DNA from: Chitinophagaceae bacterium
GTDB lineage: Bacteria; Bacteroidota; Bacteroidia; Chitinophagales; Chitinophagaceae
NCBI GenBank assembly: GCA_025363075.1
Contig: JANYEP010000206.1
Coordinates: 1-32,167 of the forward strand
Length of the DNA: 32,167 nt
Reading direction: 5' to 3'
Numbering within the stretch: position 1 is the stretch's first letter; every line of letters starts with the position of its first letter. Both the position numbers and the translations under genes were made by a program. Below are positions 9,149 through 18,345 of the stretch, piece after piece. The notes beneath the pieces are model-generated. The model was given only the letters and a program-made list of their open reading frames with translations, did not search any database and had not been told where the DNA came from.

Positions 9149-10279
9149 ATGAACCAAAAAACCAAGCAAATACTTTTTAAGGGTTTAAATGCAATTGTTG
9201 CCATCAATGTTGTTTTATATCTATTGTCTTGTTTAACTCCTTTTGTAAACCCTGCTCACTTTTTTCCTTTTACTTTCTTGGCTTTGGCTTTTCCATTGTT
9301 GTTGTTGAGTATGATTTTTTGGATGCTTGTTTCTTTTTTTTATAAAAAAAAACAAGCTTTAATCCTGTTTGTTTTTCTCTTGTTGGGGTATAAAAATATT
9401 CATAGCACCTTAGGATTAAATTTTAGCCAGTCAACGTTACAAAGTAAGCAGGGTAATAGTTTCAGGGTATTATCTTGGAATGTAAAAGCGTTTTTATTAC
9501 AAGAAAAAAAAGCCGATACTGCAAATAACCCAATGCGTGAAATGTTGAAATTTATTAAAAGCACAAATGCTGATATTTTCTGTCTTCAGGATTTTGAACA
9601 AACAGAAGGAGAGTCTTATTTCCCATATATTAATTACATAAAAAATTCATTGCATTATCCCAACATTTATTTCTCGATAGATATTGATACATTGATGCCC
9701 AATGGTCGTTGTCGTTATGGTACTCTTATTTTTTCAAAATTTAATATTACAAATTCTGGCAGCATATCCTACACAGGAAATCATTTTAAAGAAAGTTTAG
9801 GCTATGCTGATTTAGAAATTGATAGGAAAACCGTTCGCATTTTTAATACACATTTACGCTCAATGTATATAGGTATGCATAATAAAAAAACGTATGATTT
9901 TAAATACGTAATTGACGATACTAATTTAGTGCTTCACAGTACCACGTTTGAAAAATTAAAACGCTTTGACACAGCACACGTGCAACAGGCAATGCTTATA
10001 AAATCAGTAATGGATACAACAAAAATACCATACATTTTTTGTGCAGATTTGAACTCTGTTTCATCATCGTATGTGTATCATCACATAAGTAAAAATCTCA
10101 CAGATGCCTTTGTAGAAAAGGGTTTTGGTTGGAGTGGAACATATAGTGGTATAGCTCCTTTTTTAAGAATTGACGTGGTATTGATGAGTAAAGAATTACA
10201 ACCAACAAATTACTTTTCGCCTCGTTTAGAATTATCAGATCACTACCCTATTGTTACAGATATTTCTTTTAAAAAGTAG
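9149..10279 (+). CDS. Endonuclease/exonuclease/phosphatase family protein with N-terminal TM segments
   Basis: 'FRVLSWNVKAF', 'ADIFCLQDFEQ', 'VRIFNTHLRS', 'IFCADLNSVSSS', 'RIDVVLMSK', 'LSDHYPIVTDI' are EEP-fold motifs. Three N-terminal hydrophobic helices. Confidence 0.92.
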   Translation: MNQKTKQILFKGLNAIVAINVVLYLLSCLTPFVNPAHFFPFTFLALAFPLLLLSMIFWMLVSFFYKKKQALILFVFLLLGYKNIHSTLGLNFSQSTLQSKQGNSFRVLSWNVKAFLLQEKKADTANNPMREMLKFIKSTNADIFCLQDFEQTEGESYFPYINYIKNSLHYPNIYFSIDIDTLMPNGRCRYGTLIFSKFNITNSGSISYTGNHFKESLGYADLEIDRKTVRIFNTHLRSMYIGMHNKKTYDFKYVIDDTNLVLHSTTFEKLKRFDTAHVQQAMLIKSVMDTTKIPYIFCADLNSVSSSYVYHHISKNLTDAFVEKGFGWSGTYSGIAPFLRIDVVLMSKELQPTNYFSPRLELSDHYPIVTDISFKK

Positions 10280-11662
10280 TTATCTTTCAAAGTACAAACT
10301 GTTACCACCAAGTTGGTTGAAACTAAATTCAATCTTGAAAACAATGTCATAAATTGTTGCAATGTCTAAGCCAATACCATAAGTATAAAGCAGTTTATTG
10401 TTGAGCTTATTGTAGTTCACATAAGGGTTTTGTACATAACCAACATTAGCGAAAATCTTGCCATAAAACTTAAATGGAATTTTGTTGTAAGTATCACCTT
10501 TTACAGGGAGATTCAAATTTTTGTTAAACAAATTTGTACCAACAGTTAATTTGTTTAACACACCAGCCATTCCATCTACAACATAATATTCTAAACCCTG
10601 CACTTGAAAACTTCCATAGCCCAATAAGTTTTGATTTATAAAATTGGGATTATAAGGAAACTTAATGGTAGCAATAGTTTCATTGCGAATGAATGATTTT
10701 TTTGAAATAGGTCTTGCAAATAAAACTGCTCCTGTTATTTGCGTAAGGTTGGACTCTTTATCCCAGCCACGTTCATACAAGCTAATGCTTCCTATGAATC
10801 CTTTTGTTGGATAAGCATTATAGTTGGTGTTGAAATATTGAAGGCTATAAGAAAAATCAAGATAGTTAAGTGATGTAATGCTATTGCCATAATAGTTTGG
10901 GTTAACAATAGCAACAGAATCATTTACTTTTTCAGCAGTGTAACCCAACCTAAACGTGTGTCTAAAGTGTTTGTTGGGTCGCATTGTAAAGGCAGCATCA
11001 ATTTTTGTGTAGGTTTTTGCATCGCCATTTTGCAGTTTAAAAAACTGTTGCTTGTTACTCGAGTCTGTTTGGTAATTTACTTCTTTTTGTTTCGATTGAG
11101 TAATACCAATACTAAATCCATTGGTTAGTTTTTTATTGACAAATGGACGATTGTAGTTTAATATCATTTGCCTGTTGTACCCAAAAATTAACCAAGCATT
11201 TAATCTATCATTATTACCTGAAAAATTGTTGTGGTAAAACTTTAAACCATAATTAACCCTATTCAAATCGCCGTGCTGATTAACCAACCAATCGTTAAAG
11301 TTTCTATCAACCAATTTAAAATATGGCAATGGAAAAATATACCAACGCTCTTTAAGCAATACAATAATTGCAACCTTGTTGCTATCTTGTTTTGCTACGT
11401 TAACAGTTACCTCAACAAACAAGGTTGTATTAAAAATAAACTCTCTACTTTGTTTTACTTTTTTTGCAAGCTCATCTACAGCAACAGTATCGCCTTTTTT
11501 CAAAAACATTTCCCTAAGAACAATATTTGTCTTTGTTTTTTTATTGCCAGAAATAATAATATCACCAATAATTATATGTGCTTTTTGCTGCGATAATGAA
11601 TCGCTTTGTGCAAATACATTCACGCTCAATAAAACCAAAATAACCAATAGGAGAAACTTCAT
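10280..11662 (-). CDS. POTRA-domain outer-membrane protein (BamA/TamA-like, Omp85 superfamily)
   Basis: Signal peptide. Single POTRA-like region 'IIIGDIIISGNKKTKTNIVLREMFLKKGDTVAVDELAKKVKQSREFIFNTTLFVEVTVNV' followed by a beta-barrel ending in '…FNQLGGNSLYFER'. Confidence 0.85.
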   Translation of the reverse strand: MKFLLLVILVLLSVNVFAQSDSLSQQKAHIIIGDIIISGNKKTKTNIVLREMFLKKGDTVAVDELAKKVKQSREFIFNTTLFVEVTVNVAKQDSNKVAIIVLLKERWYIFPLPYFKLVDRNFNDWLVNQHGDLNRVNYGLKFYHNNFSGNNDRLNAWLIFGYNRQMILNYNRPFVNKKLTNGFSIGITQSKQKEVNYQTDSSNKQQFFKLQNGDAKTYTKIDAAFTMRPNKHFRHTFRLGYTAEKVNDSVAIVNPNYYGNSITSLNYLDFSYSLQYFNTNYNAYPTKGFIGSISLYERGWDKESNLTQITGAVLFARPISKKSFIRNETIATIKFPYNPNFINQNLLGYGSFQVQGLEYYVVDGMAGVLNKLTVGTNLFNKNLNLPVKGDTYNKIPFKFYGKIFANVGYVQNPYVNYNKLNNKLLYTYGIGLDIATIYDIVFKIEFSFNQLGGNSLYFER

Positions 11663-11733
11663 TAATCTTAATATAATATTTTGAATATGGCGAATGTATG
11701 TTTTTTGAAGCCAATGTTTATAAGCCTTACAGC

Positions 11734-12966
11734 CTAATATAACATTCTTACTTTAATTGTTTCTTTTACTTGTTTAATCAGTTCAATTGCTTTTGTAGAA
11801 AGTTTTTTATCTACATCTAAAATCACATAGCCAATTAAATCATTTGTAGTAAGGTATTGCCCAAGAATATTGATTTTATTTGCCGAAAGTGTTGTATTAA
11901 TTGCACTTAATACCCCAGGAACATTATTATGAATATGTAAAATTCTGTGAGCATTTGCAACAGGTGGCAAACCAATTGCTGGCACAGTGTGTGAGCCATT
12001 TGTAATGCCTTTTTCAAGGTAGTTAAACAATTTATTGCTTACATCTTCGCCAATATTTTCTTGTGCTTCTTCTGTGCTGCCACCAATATGTGGCGTTAAA
12101 ATTACATTCGATAATCCTTGTAATGGCGTTGTAAAACTATCACCATTTTTTTCGGGTTCCCAAGGAAAAACATCTAAAGCAGCACCACTAATATGACCTT
12201 CTTTTAATGCAATAGCCAAAGCCTCTAAGTCAACAACAGTGCCTCTTGCATAGTTTATTAAGATACTTCCTTTTTTAAAATGTTTCAACATCGATTTGTT
12301 GATGATATTATCTGTTGATTCATTTTCTGGAATATGCAATGTAATAATATCAGCCTTACTTACAACCTGTTTAATATTGCTTGCACTATTTGCATTTCCT
12401 AATGGAAGTTTTGTTTCAACATCATAAAACAAAACCTTCATTCCAAGGCTTTCAGCCATTACACTTATTTGCGAGCCAATGTTGCCATAGCCAATGATAC
12501 CAAGGGTTTTGCCACGCAATTCAAAACTTCCTTTAGCCTCTTTAAGCCACAAGCCTTGGTGTGCAGCATTTGTTTTATCAATAATTCTTCTTATTAAAAT
12601 AATAGATAAACCAATCACCAATTCTGCCACACTTCTTGTGTTACTGTAAGGAGCGTTAAACACAACAACACCTTGTTTCGTAGCAGCCTTTAAATCTACC
12701 TGATTAACACCAATACAAAAGCAACCTATTGCTTGTAGCTTGGGTGCTGCTGCCAATATTTTTTTGGTAATTTGTGTTTTAGAACGAATGCCCAAAAGAT
12801 GCACCTCTTTCAATTCTTTTATCAGCTCATCTTCACTTAATGCACCATTAAGTTTGCGAACATTAGTGTAGCCATTTTGCTTAAAATGATTAACTGCTTT
12901 GTCGCTGATGTTTTCTAAAAAAAGAATATTTATTTTTTCTTTGGGATAACTTGTGTTGCTGCTCAT
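11734..12966 (-). CDS. serA: D-3-phosphoglycerate dehydrogenase with C-terminal ACT domain
   Basis: 'GKTLGIIGYGNIGSQISVMAESLGMKVLFYD', 'INYARGTVVDLEAL', 'LTPHIGGSTEEAQENIG', C-terminal 'HIHNNVPGVLSAINTTLSANKINILGQYL' ACT motif. Confidence 0.95.
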   Translation of the reverse strand: MSSNTSYPKEKINILFLENISDKAVNHFKQNGYTNVRKLNGALSEDELIKELKEVHLLGIRSKTQITKKILAAAPKLQAIGCFCIGVNQVDLKAATKQGVVVFNAPYSNTRSVAELVIGLSIILIRRIIDKTNAAHQGLWLKEAKGSFELRGKTLGIIGYGNIGSQISVMAESLGMKVLFYDVETKLPLGNANSASNIKQVVSKADIITLHIPENESTDNIINKSMLKHFKKGSILINYARGTVVDLEALAIALKEGHISGAALDVFPWEPEKNGDSFTTPLQGLSNVILTPHIGGSTEEAQENIGEDVSNKLFNYLEKGITNGSHTVPAIGLPPVANAHRILHIHNNVPGVLSAINTTLSANKINILGQYLTTNDLIGYVILDVDKKLSTKAIELIKQVKETIKVRMLY

Positions 12967-12999
12967 AGCTGCGAAAGTAAAGATGTAATAAATACCAAG

Positions 13000-13794
13000 C
13001 TATCTTTTGCTAATCATTGACGATAAAGGATAACGTAGATTTTCGTAACCCATCATATCAACTTTAATTGTGCCAACAACAATAGGGCTTTCAATTCTAA
13101 GAGGAATATGGTTAGCGTCGTCACTAACCCATACAGTCATATTTTCACCACCTTCAAAAATGGTTCCTTTAACAAGCAATGGCTTAAATTTTATCGCATT
13201 AAACTTGCCATACTTTGTTTTAATTTTTTCTTTGCCATCGTATTTTATGTAAAGGCTGTAAACCTCATTATCAAGAAACATATTAAATGGGATTTTATCG
13301 CCAGATTTATAGTTGTTGAAGTTGATGTTTCTTGCATAATATATAGAACTCAATACATCTTGCACACAATTTGGAACTTTAAAAACACCTTTAGCTGTTA
13401 CTGCTGTATTTGCTTTTTGGTTGAAAGTTACATTTTCATAAATCTTGTAACCACCCTCATTTGCATCTCTTAAAAATTTATATGGTTGCAATGTTGCTGT
13501 GTCAAAATAAGTTTCATATTTATCTCGCACTTTAAAAATCCAATCATAATTACTATTGCTTGATCCATCTCCAACAACGTGATAAACACTTTTGTTGTTT
13601 AGTTTTTCGAGTGTTGTTGTAAAACTTGCGTTACCAGCATTTACATACAAACCTATGACTGAGTAATAAATGGTGAAATCAATTTTTTCACCATTTTGAA
13701 AAGCTGTGTTTCTTATTCCACAAAAATCATCTCCAGCCGAAAGCCTTGTAAACATTAGCATTGCAGCCAGTGTAAATAAAATATTTTTTCTCAT
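13000..13794 (-). CDS. DUF3108 domain-containing secreted protein
   Basis: 264 aa with signal peptide. 'NGEKIDFTIYYSVIGLYVNAGNASFT…VYHVVGDGSSNSNYDWIFKVRDKYETYFD' resembles DUF3108 proteins. Confidence 0.8.
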   Translation of the reverse strand: MRKNILFTLAAMLMFTRLSAGDDFCGIRNTAFQNGEKIDFTIYYSVIGLYVNAGNASFTTTLEKLNNKSVYHVVGDGSSNSNYDWIFKVRDKYETYFDTATLQPYKFLRDANEGGYKIYENVTFNQKANTAVTAKGVFKVPNCVQDVLSSIYYARNINFNNYKSGDKIPFNMFLDNEVYSLYIKYDGKEKIKTKYGKFNAIKFKPLLVKGTIFEGGENMTVWVSDDANHIPLRIESPIVVGTIKVDMMGYENLRYPLSSMISKR

Positions 13795-13826
13795 TTAAAA
13801 TAGTATTCGTTAAAGAATTTGGTTTT

Positions 13827-14837
13827 TTACTGTCGCTTAAAAAGCTTTACACCCAATACAGACAAACTCCCTGCCAATGCTGGAAAAACTCTGTTAATAA
13901 ACCAAATGGCAGTAGCAGTAAATATTATTCCTGCCGTGTTTGGGCTAAGCAAACCTAGCAGTTGAATACTTATTTGTCCTCGTAAACCAAGCTCTGTTAT
14001 TGCAACTGTTGGGACAATTGCGAGGATTAAAAAAATCACACAAATCATTAGTGTTAGTAATACAATATTTGCCTCTACCTGAAAAACCTGAAGCAACAAC
14101 AAATACTGAACAACAAAAACTGCGTACCTAAAAAATGAAAGTAGTAAAACCTTGAATAAATCTTTTGTTGTAAAGTCTTCAACTTTTTGGATGAGGAAAG
14201 CATACTTTTTAATGAACCAAATTTTTTCAACTGCTTTTGTAACCCACGATAAACTAAAATAAACAAGCATTAATAAAATGGTACAAGTAACCAGCACAAA
14301 CATTAATCCATAGTACCAAAAAGAGGTTAAACCACCATCGCCCAAGCCTTTTTCTGCAAATAAAACCCTTGAAAAAAACAATGCAATAGCACCCATTACA
14401 AACGTTACTATCACTTGGCTCATACTTCCAACCATTGTTAAAGAAACAGAACGAAGCCTGTTACCCTCATCCAAAAACATTACCCTGCCTACATATTCAC
14501 CCAAGTTATTAATGGTGTTCAATGCAAATGCCTGCCCACTAAACACAGCACGAAAAGCTTTTAAAAATTTAATTTTTTGAACGCTTTTAATCAGCAATTG
14601 CCACTTTTTTGTTTCTATTCCCCAGTTTAAAAACATTAATAAAAACACTAAAAAGCATTGAATCCATTGGGTTGTAGAAAAATGGGTTCTAATATTATTC
14701 CAGGTTTGTTGTAAATCTTTTTGTTGAGTTATTTGTTTATAAATAGAGAAGGAAAACCAAATAAATAATATTGGACCAACAATGTAATTGATAAATATTT
14801 TTAATTGTTTGTTCAAACTATAGTGTTGTTTTACCAA
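13827..14837 (-). CDS. Lysylphosphatidylglycerol synthase TM region (UPF0104)-like integral membrane protein
   Basis: 336 aa polytopic. 'FRAVFSGQAFALNTINNLGEYVGRVMFL' and 'AIVPTVAITELGLRGQISIQLLG' family features. Confidence 0.8.
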   Translation of the reverse strand: MVKQHYSLNKQLKIFINYIVGPILFIWFSFSIYKQITQQKDLQQTWNNIRTHFSTTQWIQCFLVFLLMFLNWGIETKKWQLLIKSVQKIKFLKAFRAVFSGQAFALNTINNLGEYVGRVMFLDEGNRLRSVSLTMVGSMSQVIVTFVMGAIALFFSRVLFAEKGLGDGGLTSFWYYGLMFVLVTCTILLMLVYFSLSWVTKAVEKIWFIKKYAFLIQKVEDFTTKDLFKVLLLSFFRYAVFVVQYLLLLQVFQVEANIVLLTLMICVIFLILAIVPTVAITELGLRGQISIQLLGLLSPNTAGIIFTATAIWFINRVFPALAGSLSVLGVKLFKRQ

Positions 14838-14906
14838 TCAAAAATAGATGTTGATATGTAAAGTTTTAAAAGAGAAATGTTAAATCGTTGAAATAGTAAA
14901 CTTACT

Positions 14907-16184
14907 TTATTCAATAGTTACTAAGTAGTAATTCTTTTTACCTTTTTGCACCAATAAATATTTGTTGTGTAAAAGCAATGAGGAGTCAACTAACATTTGT
15001 AGTTCTTCTACTTTTTTTCTGTTAATCATTACGCCACCATTTTGAATCATTTTTTTTGCTTCGCCCTTACTTGGAAAAATATTAGTGTCTGCTAAAAAAG
15101 AAACAATATCTATTTCATCATTCATTTTTTTGGCTTCATAAGAAATTTTTACAATGCCTTCCATAGCTTCTAAATCGTCTATAGTAAGGCTTTCAGCAGG
15201 TGCTGACTGATTTGCAAAAAGTTTTTGTGTAGTTTCAATCGCATTATTTAATTCGTCTTTGCCGTGAACAAATTGTGTTACTTCTTCAGCTAACCTTTTT
15301 TGCAAATGCCTTTTACTTGCATCTTGTTTATGTGTTTCTATAATGCCAAAAACTTCGTCTTTGGGTAGCAATGTAAAAATCTTAATCCATTTTTCTGCAT
15401 CATCATCACTGCTATTTAACCAAAATTGATAGAATTGATAAGGCGTTGTTTTTGTTGCATCCAACCACACATTTCCTTTTTCTGTTTTGCCAAATTTTCC
15501 TCCATCTGCTTTTGTAATTAGTGGACAAGTAAATGCAAATGCCTCGCCACTACTTTTTCTTCTGATAAGTTCAGTGCCTGTAACAATATTTCCCCACTGA
15601 TCGCTACCACCCATTTGTAGTTTACAGTTTTTATTTTCATATAACCAATAAAAATCATAACCCTGAACAAGTTGGTAAGTAAACTCTGTGAAACTCATAC
15701 CAGTCTCGCCTTCCAGCCTTTTCTTCACACTGTCTTTACTCATCATATAGTTAACAGTAATATGTTTTCCAACATCACGAATGAAATTTAGAAAACTAAA
15801 ATTTTTAAACCAATCATAGTTGTTTACAATTTCAGCAGCATTGGGTTTTGATTTATCAAAATCTAAAAATTTTTCAAGCTGTTTTTGAACGCCTTCAACA
15901 TTATGATTCAATACCTCCTCACTCAATAAATTTCTTTCTTCACTTTTGCCACTTGGGTCACCAACCATACCTGTTGCACCACCTACAAGTGCATAAGGTT
16001 TATGTCCTGCTTTTTGCAAATGAACCAGTAACAAAATAGGCACTAAACTACCTATGTGTAAACTATCAGCAGTAGGGTCAAAACCAATGTAGGCACTCGT
16101 TAACTCTTTGTTTAATTGTTCTTCTGTGCCAGGCATAATATCCTGTATCATTCCTCTCCATTGTAGCTCTTCTATTAAATTCAT
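14907..16184 (-). CDS. tyrS: Tyrosyl-tRNA synthetase
   Basis: 'YIGFDPTADSLHIGSLVPILLLVHLQKAGH' HIGH motif, 'QMGGSDQWGNIVTGTELIRR', 'KFGKTEKGNVWLD' KMSKS-equivalent, C-terminal S4-like domain. Confidence 0.97.
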   Translation of the reverse strand: MNLIEELQWRGMIQDIMPGTEEQLNKELTSAYIGFDPTADSLHIGSLVPILLLVHLQKAGHKPYALVGGATGMVGDPSGKSEERNLLSEEVLNHNVEGVQKQLEKFLDFDKSKPNAAEIVNNYDWFKNFSFLNFIRDVGKHITVNYMMSKDSVKKRLEGETGMSFTEFTYQLVQGYDFYWLYENKNCKLQMGGSDQWGNIVTGTELIRRKSSGEAFAFTCPLITKADGGKFGKTEKGNVWLDATKTTPYQFYQFWLNSSDDDAEKWIKIFTLLPKDEVFGIIETHKQDASKRHLQKRLAEEVTQFVHGKDELNNAIETTQKLFANQSAPAESLTIDDLEAMEGIVKISYEAKKMNDEIDIVSFLADTNIFPSKGEAKKMIQNGGVMINRKKVEELQMLVDSSLLLHNKYLLVQKGKKNYYLVTIE

Positions 16185-16491
16185 TTGAGAAATTTTATAA
16201 AAATATCGTTATAAATATTGAGCTTCAAAGATGCAGAACTCAAATGATATTGATATAAAATTAATTGTAGCAAGTAGGGCTGTTAACAAAAACCTTCTAT
16301 AATATTTTAAGTTGAAAAGGGTGCATAAAATTATTAGTGCTATACTGCAAGTCATTGAGGGTTAGTAGCCTTAACAAAAAAGTTACTATAGCATTTAATT
16401 TTCTGTATAAAAATTTGGGTAAATACACAATAATAAAAAATATTTACTATGCAATCTGCGTGTATTAGTTACGTTATTTATAAACTAATTC

Positions 16492-16499
16492 TACATTTG
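16492..16499 (+). promoter_or_regulatory. Bacteroidota -7 promoter element TACATTTG upstream of clpS
   Basis: Matches TAnnTTTG. The ATG is only 4 nt downstream of the element (16504). Confidence 0.55.
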
Positions 16500-16503
16500 C
16501 GAT

Positions 16504-16806
16504 ATGATTGTGCAAAACGATTTTGATATTAAAGAACTAAACATTGTTGAAACTGTTACAGCTTCAAACTTTCCATTCAATTTAATTGTTTGGAACGATG
16601 AGGTAAATAGTTTTGAATGGGTGATTGATTCTTTAATGAAAGTTTGCAAACACAGTGAAGAACAAGCAGAGCAATGTGCTATGATTATTCACTTTCAAGG
16701 AAAATACGCTGTTAAAAATGGCGAGTTTGACAAGCTAAAGCCAATGTGTGACGCCATTACAGAAAGAGGAATCAATGCTACTATTGAGGAAGTGGTGAAT
16801 AAATAA
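16504..16806 (+). CDS. clpS: ATP-dependent Clp protease adaptor ClpS
   Basis: 100 aa. 'FNLIVWNDEVNSFEWVIDSLMKVCKHSEEQAEQCAMIIHFQGKYAVKNGEFDKLKPMCDAITERGINATIEE'. Confidence 0.93.
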   Translation: MIVQNDFDIKELNIVETVTASNFPFNLIVWNDEVNSFEWVIDSLMKVCKHSEEQAEQCAMIIHFQGKYAVKNGEFDKLKPMCDAITERGINATIEEVVNK

Positions 16807-16877
16807 AATACCTATTAAGTTTACTACACAGAATTTTAATTTATTCTATAGCAAGCCTATTCAATCTATCAATCTTC

Positions 16878-16885
16878 TACATTTG
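16878..16885 (+). promoter_or_regulatory. Bacteroidota -7 promoter element TACATTTG upstream of gldC
   Basis: Matches TAnnTTTG, 21 nt before the gldC ATG. It lies in the 12-mer TTCTACATTTGC, which is identical to the clpS copy. Confidence 0.6.
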
Positions 16886-16906
16886 CATTTTACTTAAACA
16901 AATAAA

Positions 16907-17257
16907 ATGCACACATCAACAATTAATATAGACGTTCATTTAAACAACGACAAAGTACCACAAGAAATAACTTGGAGTGCTGCAGATAGTACAGCAGATA
17001 TGCACCAAAAAGCAAAAGCAATGATGCTGGCATTTTGGGATGGTGCAGATAAAAGTGCTTTACGCATTGACTTGTGGACAAAAGATATGATGGTAGATGA
17101 AATGGCTGATTTTTTTTATCAAACGTTTATGGGAATGGCAGACAGCTACGATAGAGCAACACACAATCACGAACTGGTTGGGGATATGAAAAAATTTGCA
17201 AAAGATTTTATCAAAAAATTTAAAGACCAACAACTTAAAGAAAACAAAGCAAATTAA
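16907..17257 (+). CDS. gldC: Gliding motility protein GldC
   Basis: 116 aa. 'INIDVHLNNDKVPQEITWSAADS…AKAMMLAFWDGADKSALRIDLWTKDMMVDEMADFFYQTFMGMADSYDRAT' is GldC-like. Confidence 0.93.
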   Translation: MHTSTINIDVHLNNDKVPQEITWSAADSTADMHQKAKAMMLAFWDGADKSALRIDLWTKDMMVDEMADFFYQTFMGMADSYDRATHNHELVGDMKKFAKDFIKKFKDQQLKENKAN

Positions 17258-17276
17258 TTAAATAAACTTACATAAT

Positions 17277-17729
17277 ATGAACTTAGAACAACAAGTGATG
17301 GGTGAAATGAAAGACGCAATGAAAGCTAAGGATGAAGCTGCTTTGCGTGGTTTGAGAGCTATTAAGGCAGAAATTATTAAAGCCAAAACAGAGCCTGGTG
17401 CTAACGGTGAAATTTCTGCTGAAGGTGAATTGAAATTATTGCAAAAAATTGTGAAACAACGTAGAGATAGTTTAGAAATTTTCACAACACAAAATCGCCC
17501 CGACCTTGCTGTAAAAGAGCAAGAGGAAATTGCTATCATCGAAAAGTTTTTGCCTAAGCAATTGACAAGTGATGAAATTAAAGAAGCATTAAAAGCAATT
17601 ATTGCAGAGGTTGGTGCAAGTTCTCCTGCTGATATGGGTAAAGTAATGGGTGTTGCTACCAAGCAACTTGCAGGAAAAGCAGATGGCAAAGTAGTTTCAG
17701 GCTTGGTAAAAGAATTATTAGCACAATAA
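17277..17729 (+). CDS. GatB/YqeY domain-containing protein
   Basis: 'MKDAMKAKDEAALRGLRAIKAEIIKAKTEPG', 'EQEEIAIIEKFLPKQLT', 'DMGKVMGVATKQLAGKADGKVVSGLVKELL'. Confidence 0.95.
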   Translation: MNLEQQVMGEMKDAMKAKDEAALRGLRAIKAEIIKAKTEPGANGEISAEGELKLLQKIVKQRRDSLEIFTTQNRPDLAVKEQEEIAIIEKFLPKQLTSDEIKEALKAIIAEVGASSPADMGKVMGVATKQLAGKADGKVVSGLVKELLAQ

Positions 17730-17750
17730 AAAACTAATATTTAAAGTATT

Positions 17751-17789
17751 AAAACTAAACCGATGCTTCGGTTTAGTTTTTTCTTTTTT
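17751..17789 (+). terminator. Intrinsic terminator after the yqeY-like gene
   Basis: AAAACTAAACCGA (17751-17763), TGCT loop, TCGGTTTAGTTTT (17768-17780): perfect 13-bp stem followed by TTCTTTTTT. Confidence 0.9.
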
Positions 17790-17808
17790 AAGACTTTAAT
17801 TTTTATTT

Positions 17809-18345
17809 ATGTTCATAGATATACTTTTTTTATTTCTCATTATTTCAGCTGTAATAAAGGGTTACAGCAAAGGGTTAATAGTTGCAATATTTTCTTTTGC
17901 AGCTGTTATAATAGGATTGGCTGCTGCACTAAAGCTTTCATCAACAGTTGCAGTATGGCTACAAAAAAGCGTTAGCATTTCAAGTTATTGGTTGCCATTT
18001 GTTGCATTTGCATTGGTAATGGTTGGTGTTATTTTTTTGGTAAAAATGGGAGCAAAATTTGTTGAAAAAACAGTTCAGTTTGTTATGATGGGCTGGGTAA
18101 ATAAATTGGGCGGAATAGCTTTGTATGCTGCATTGTACACAAGCGTTCTAAGTGTAGTCTTATTTTATTTCGACAAAATGCAACTCATTAAACAAGAAAC
18201 CTTTGTTGCTTCAAAATCTTATTGGTTCATTCAGCCCTGGGCTACAAAAGTGATTGCCATATTTGGCAAAATAATCCCAATTTTTAAAGATGTGTTTCAG
18301 CAACTGGAAACATTTTTTACAAGTAGTGCCAAAACATTTTCGTAG
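17809..18345 (+). CDS. CvpA family membrane protein
   Basis: 178 aa. 'DILFLFLIISAVIKGYSKGLIVAIFSFAAVIIGLAAALKLSSTVAVWL' and 'VNKLGGIALYAALYTSVLSVVL'. Confidence 0.88.
   Translation: MFIDILFLFLIISAVIKGYSKGLIVAIFSFAAVIIGLAAALKLSSTVAVWLQKSVSISSYWLPFVAFALVMVGVIFLVKMGAKFVEKTVQFVMMGWVNKLGGIALYAALYTSVLSVVLFYFDKMQLIKQETFVASKSYWFIQPWATKVIAIFGKIIPIFKDVFQQLETFFTSSAKTFS

Noticed and set aside
16185-16503. Hidden protein-coding gene in the tyrS-clpS gap
   Set aside because: The ORF track lists no ORF there; only short AT-rich frames exist.
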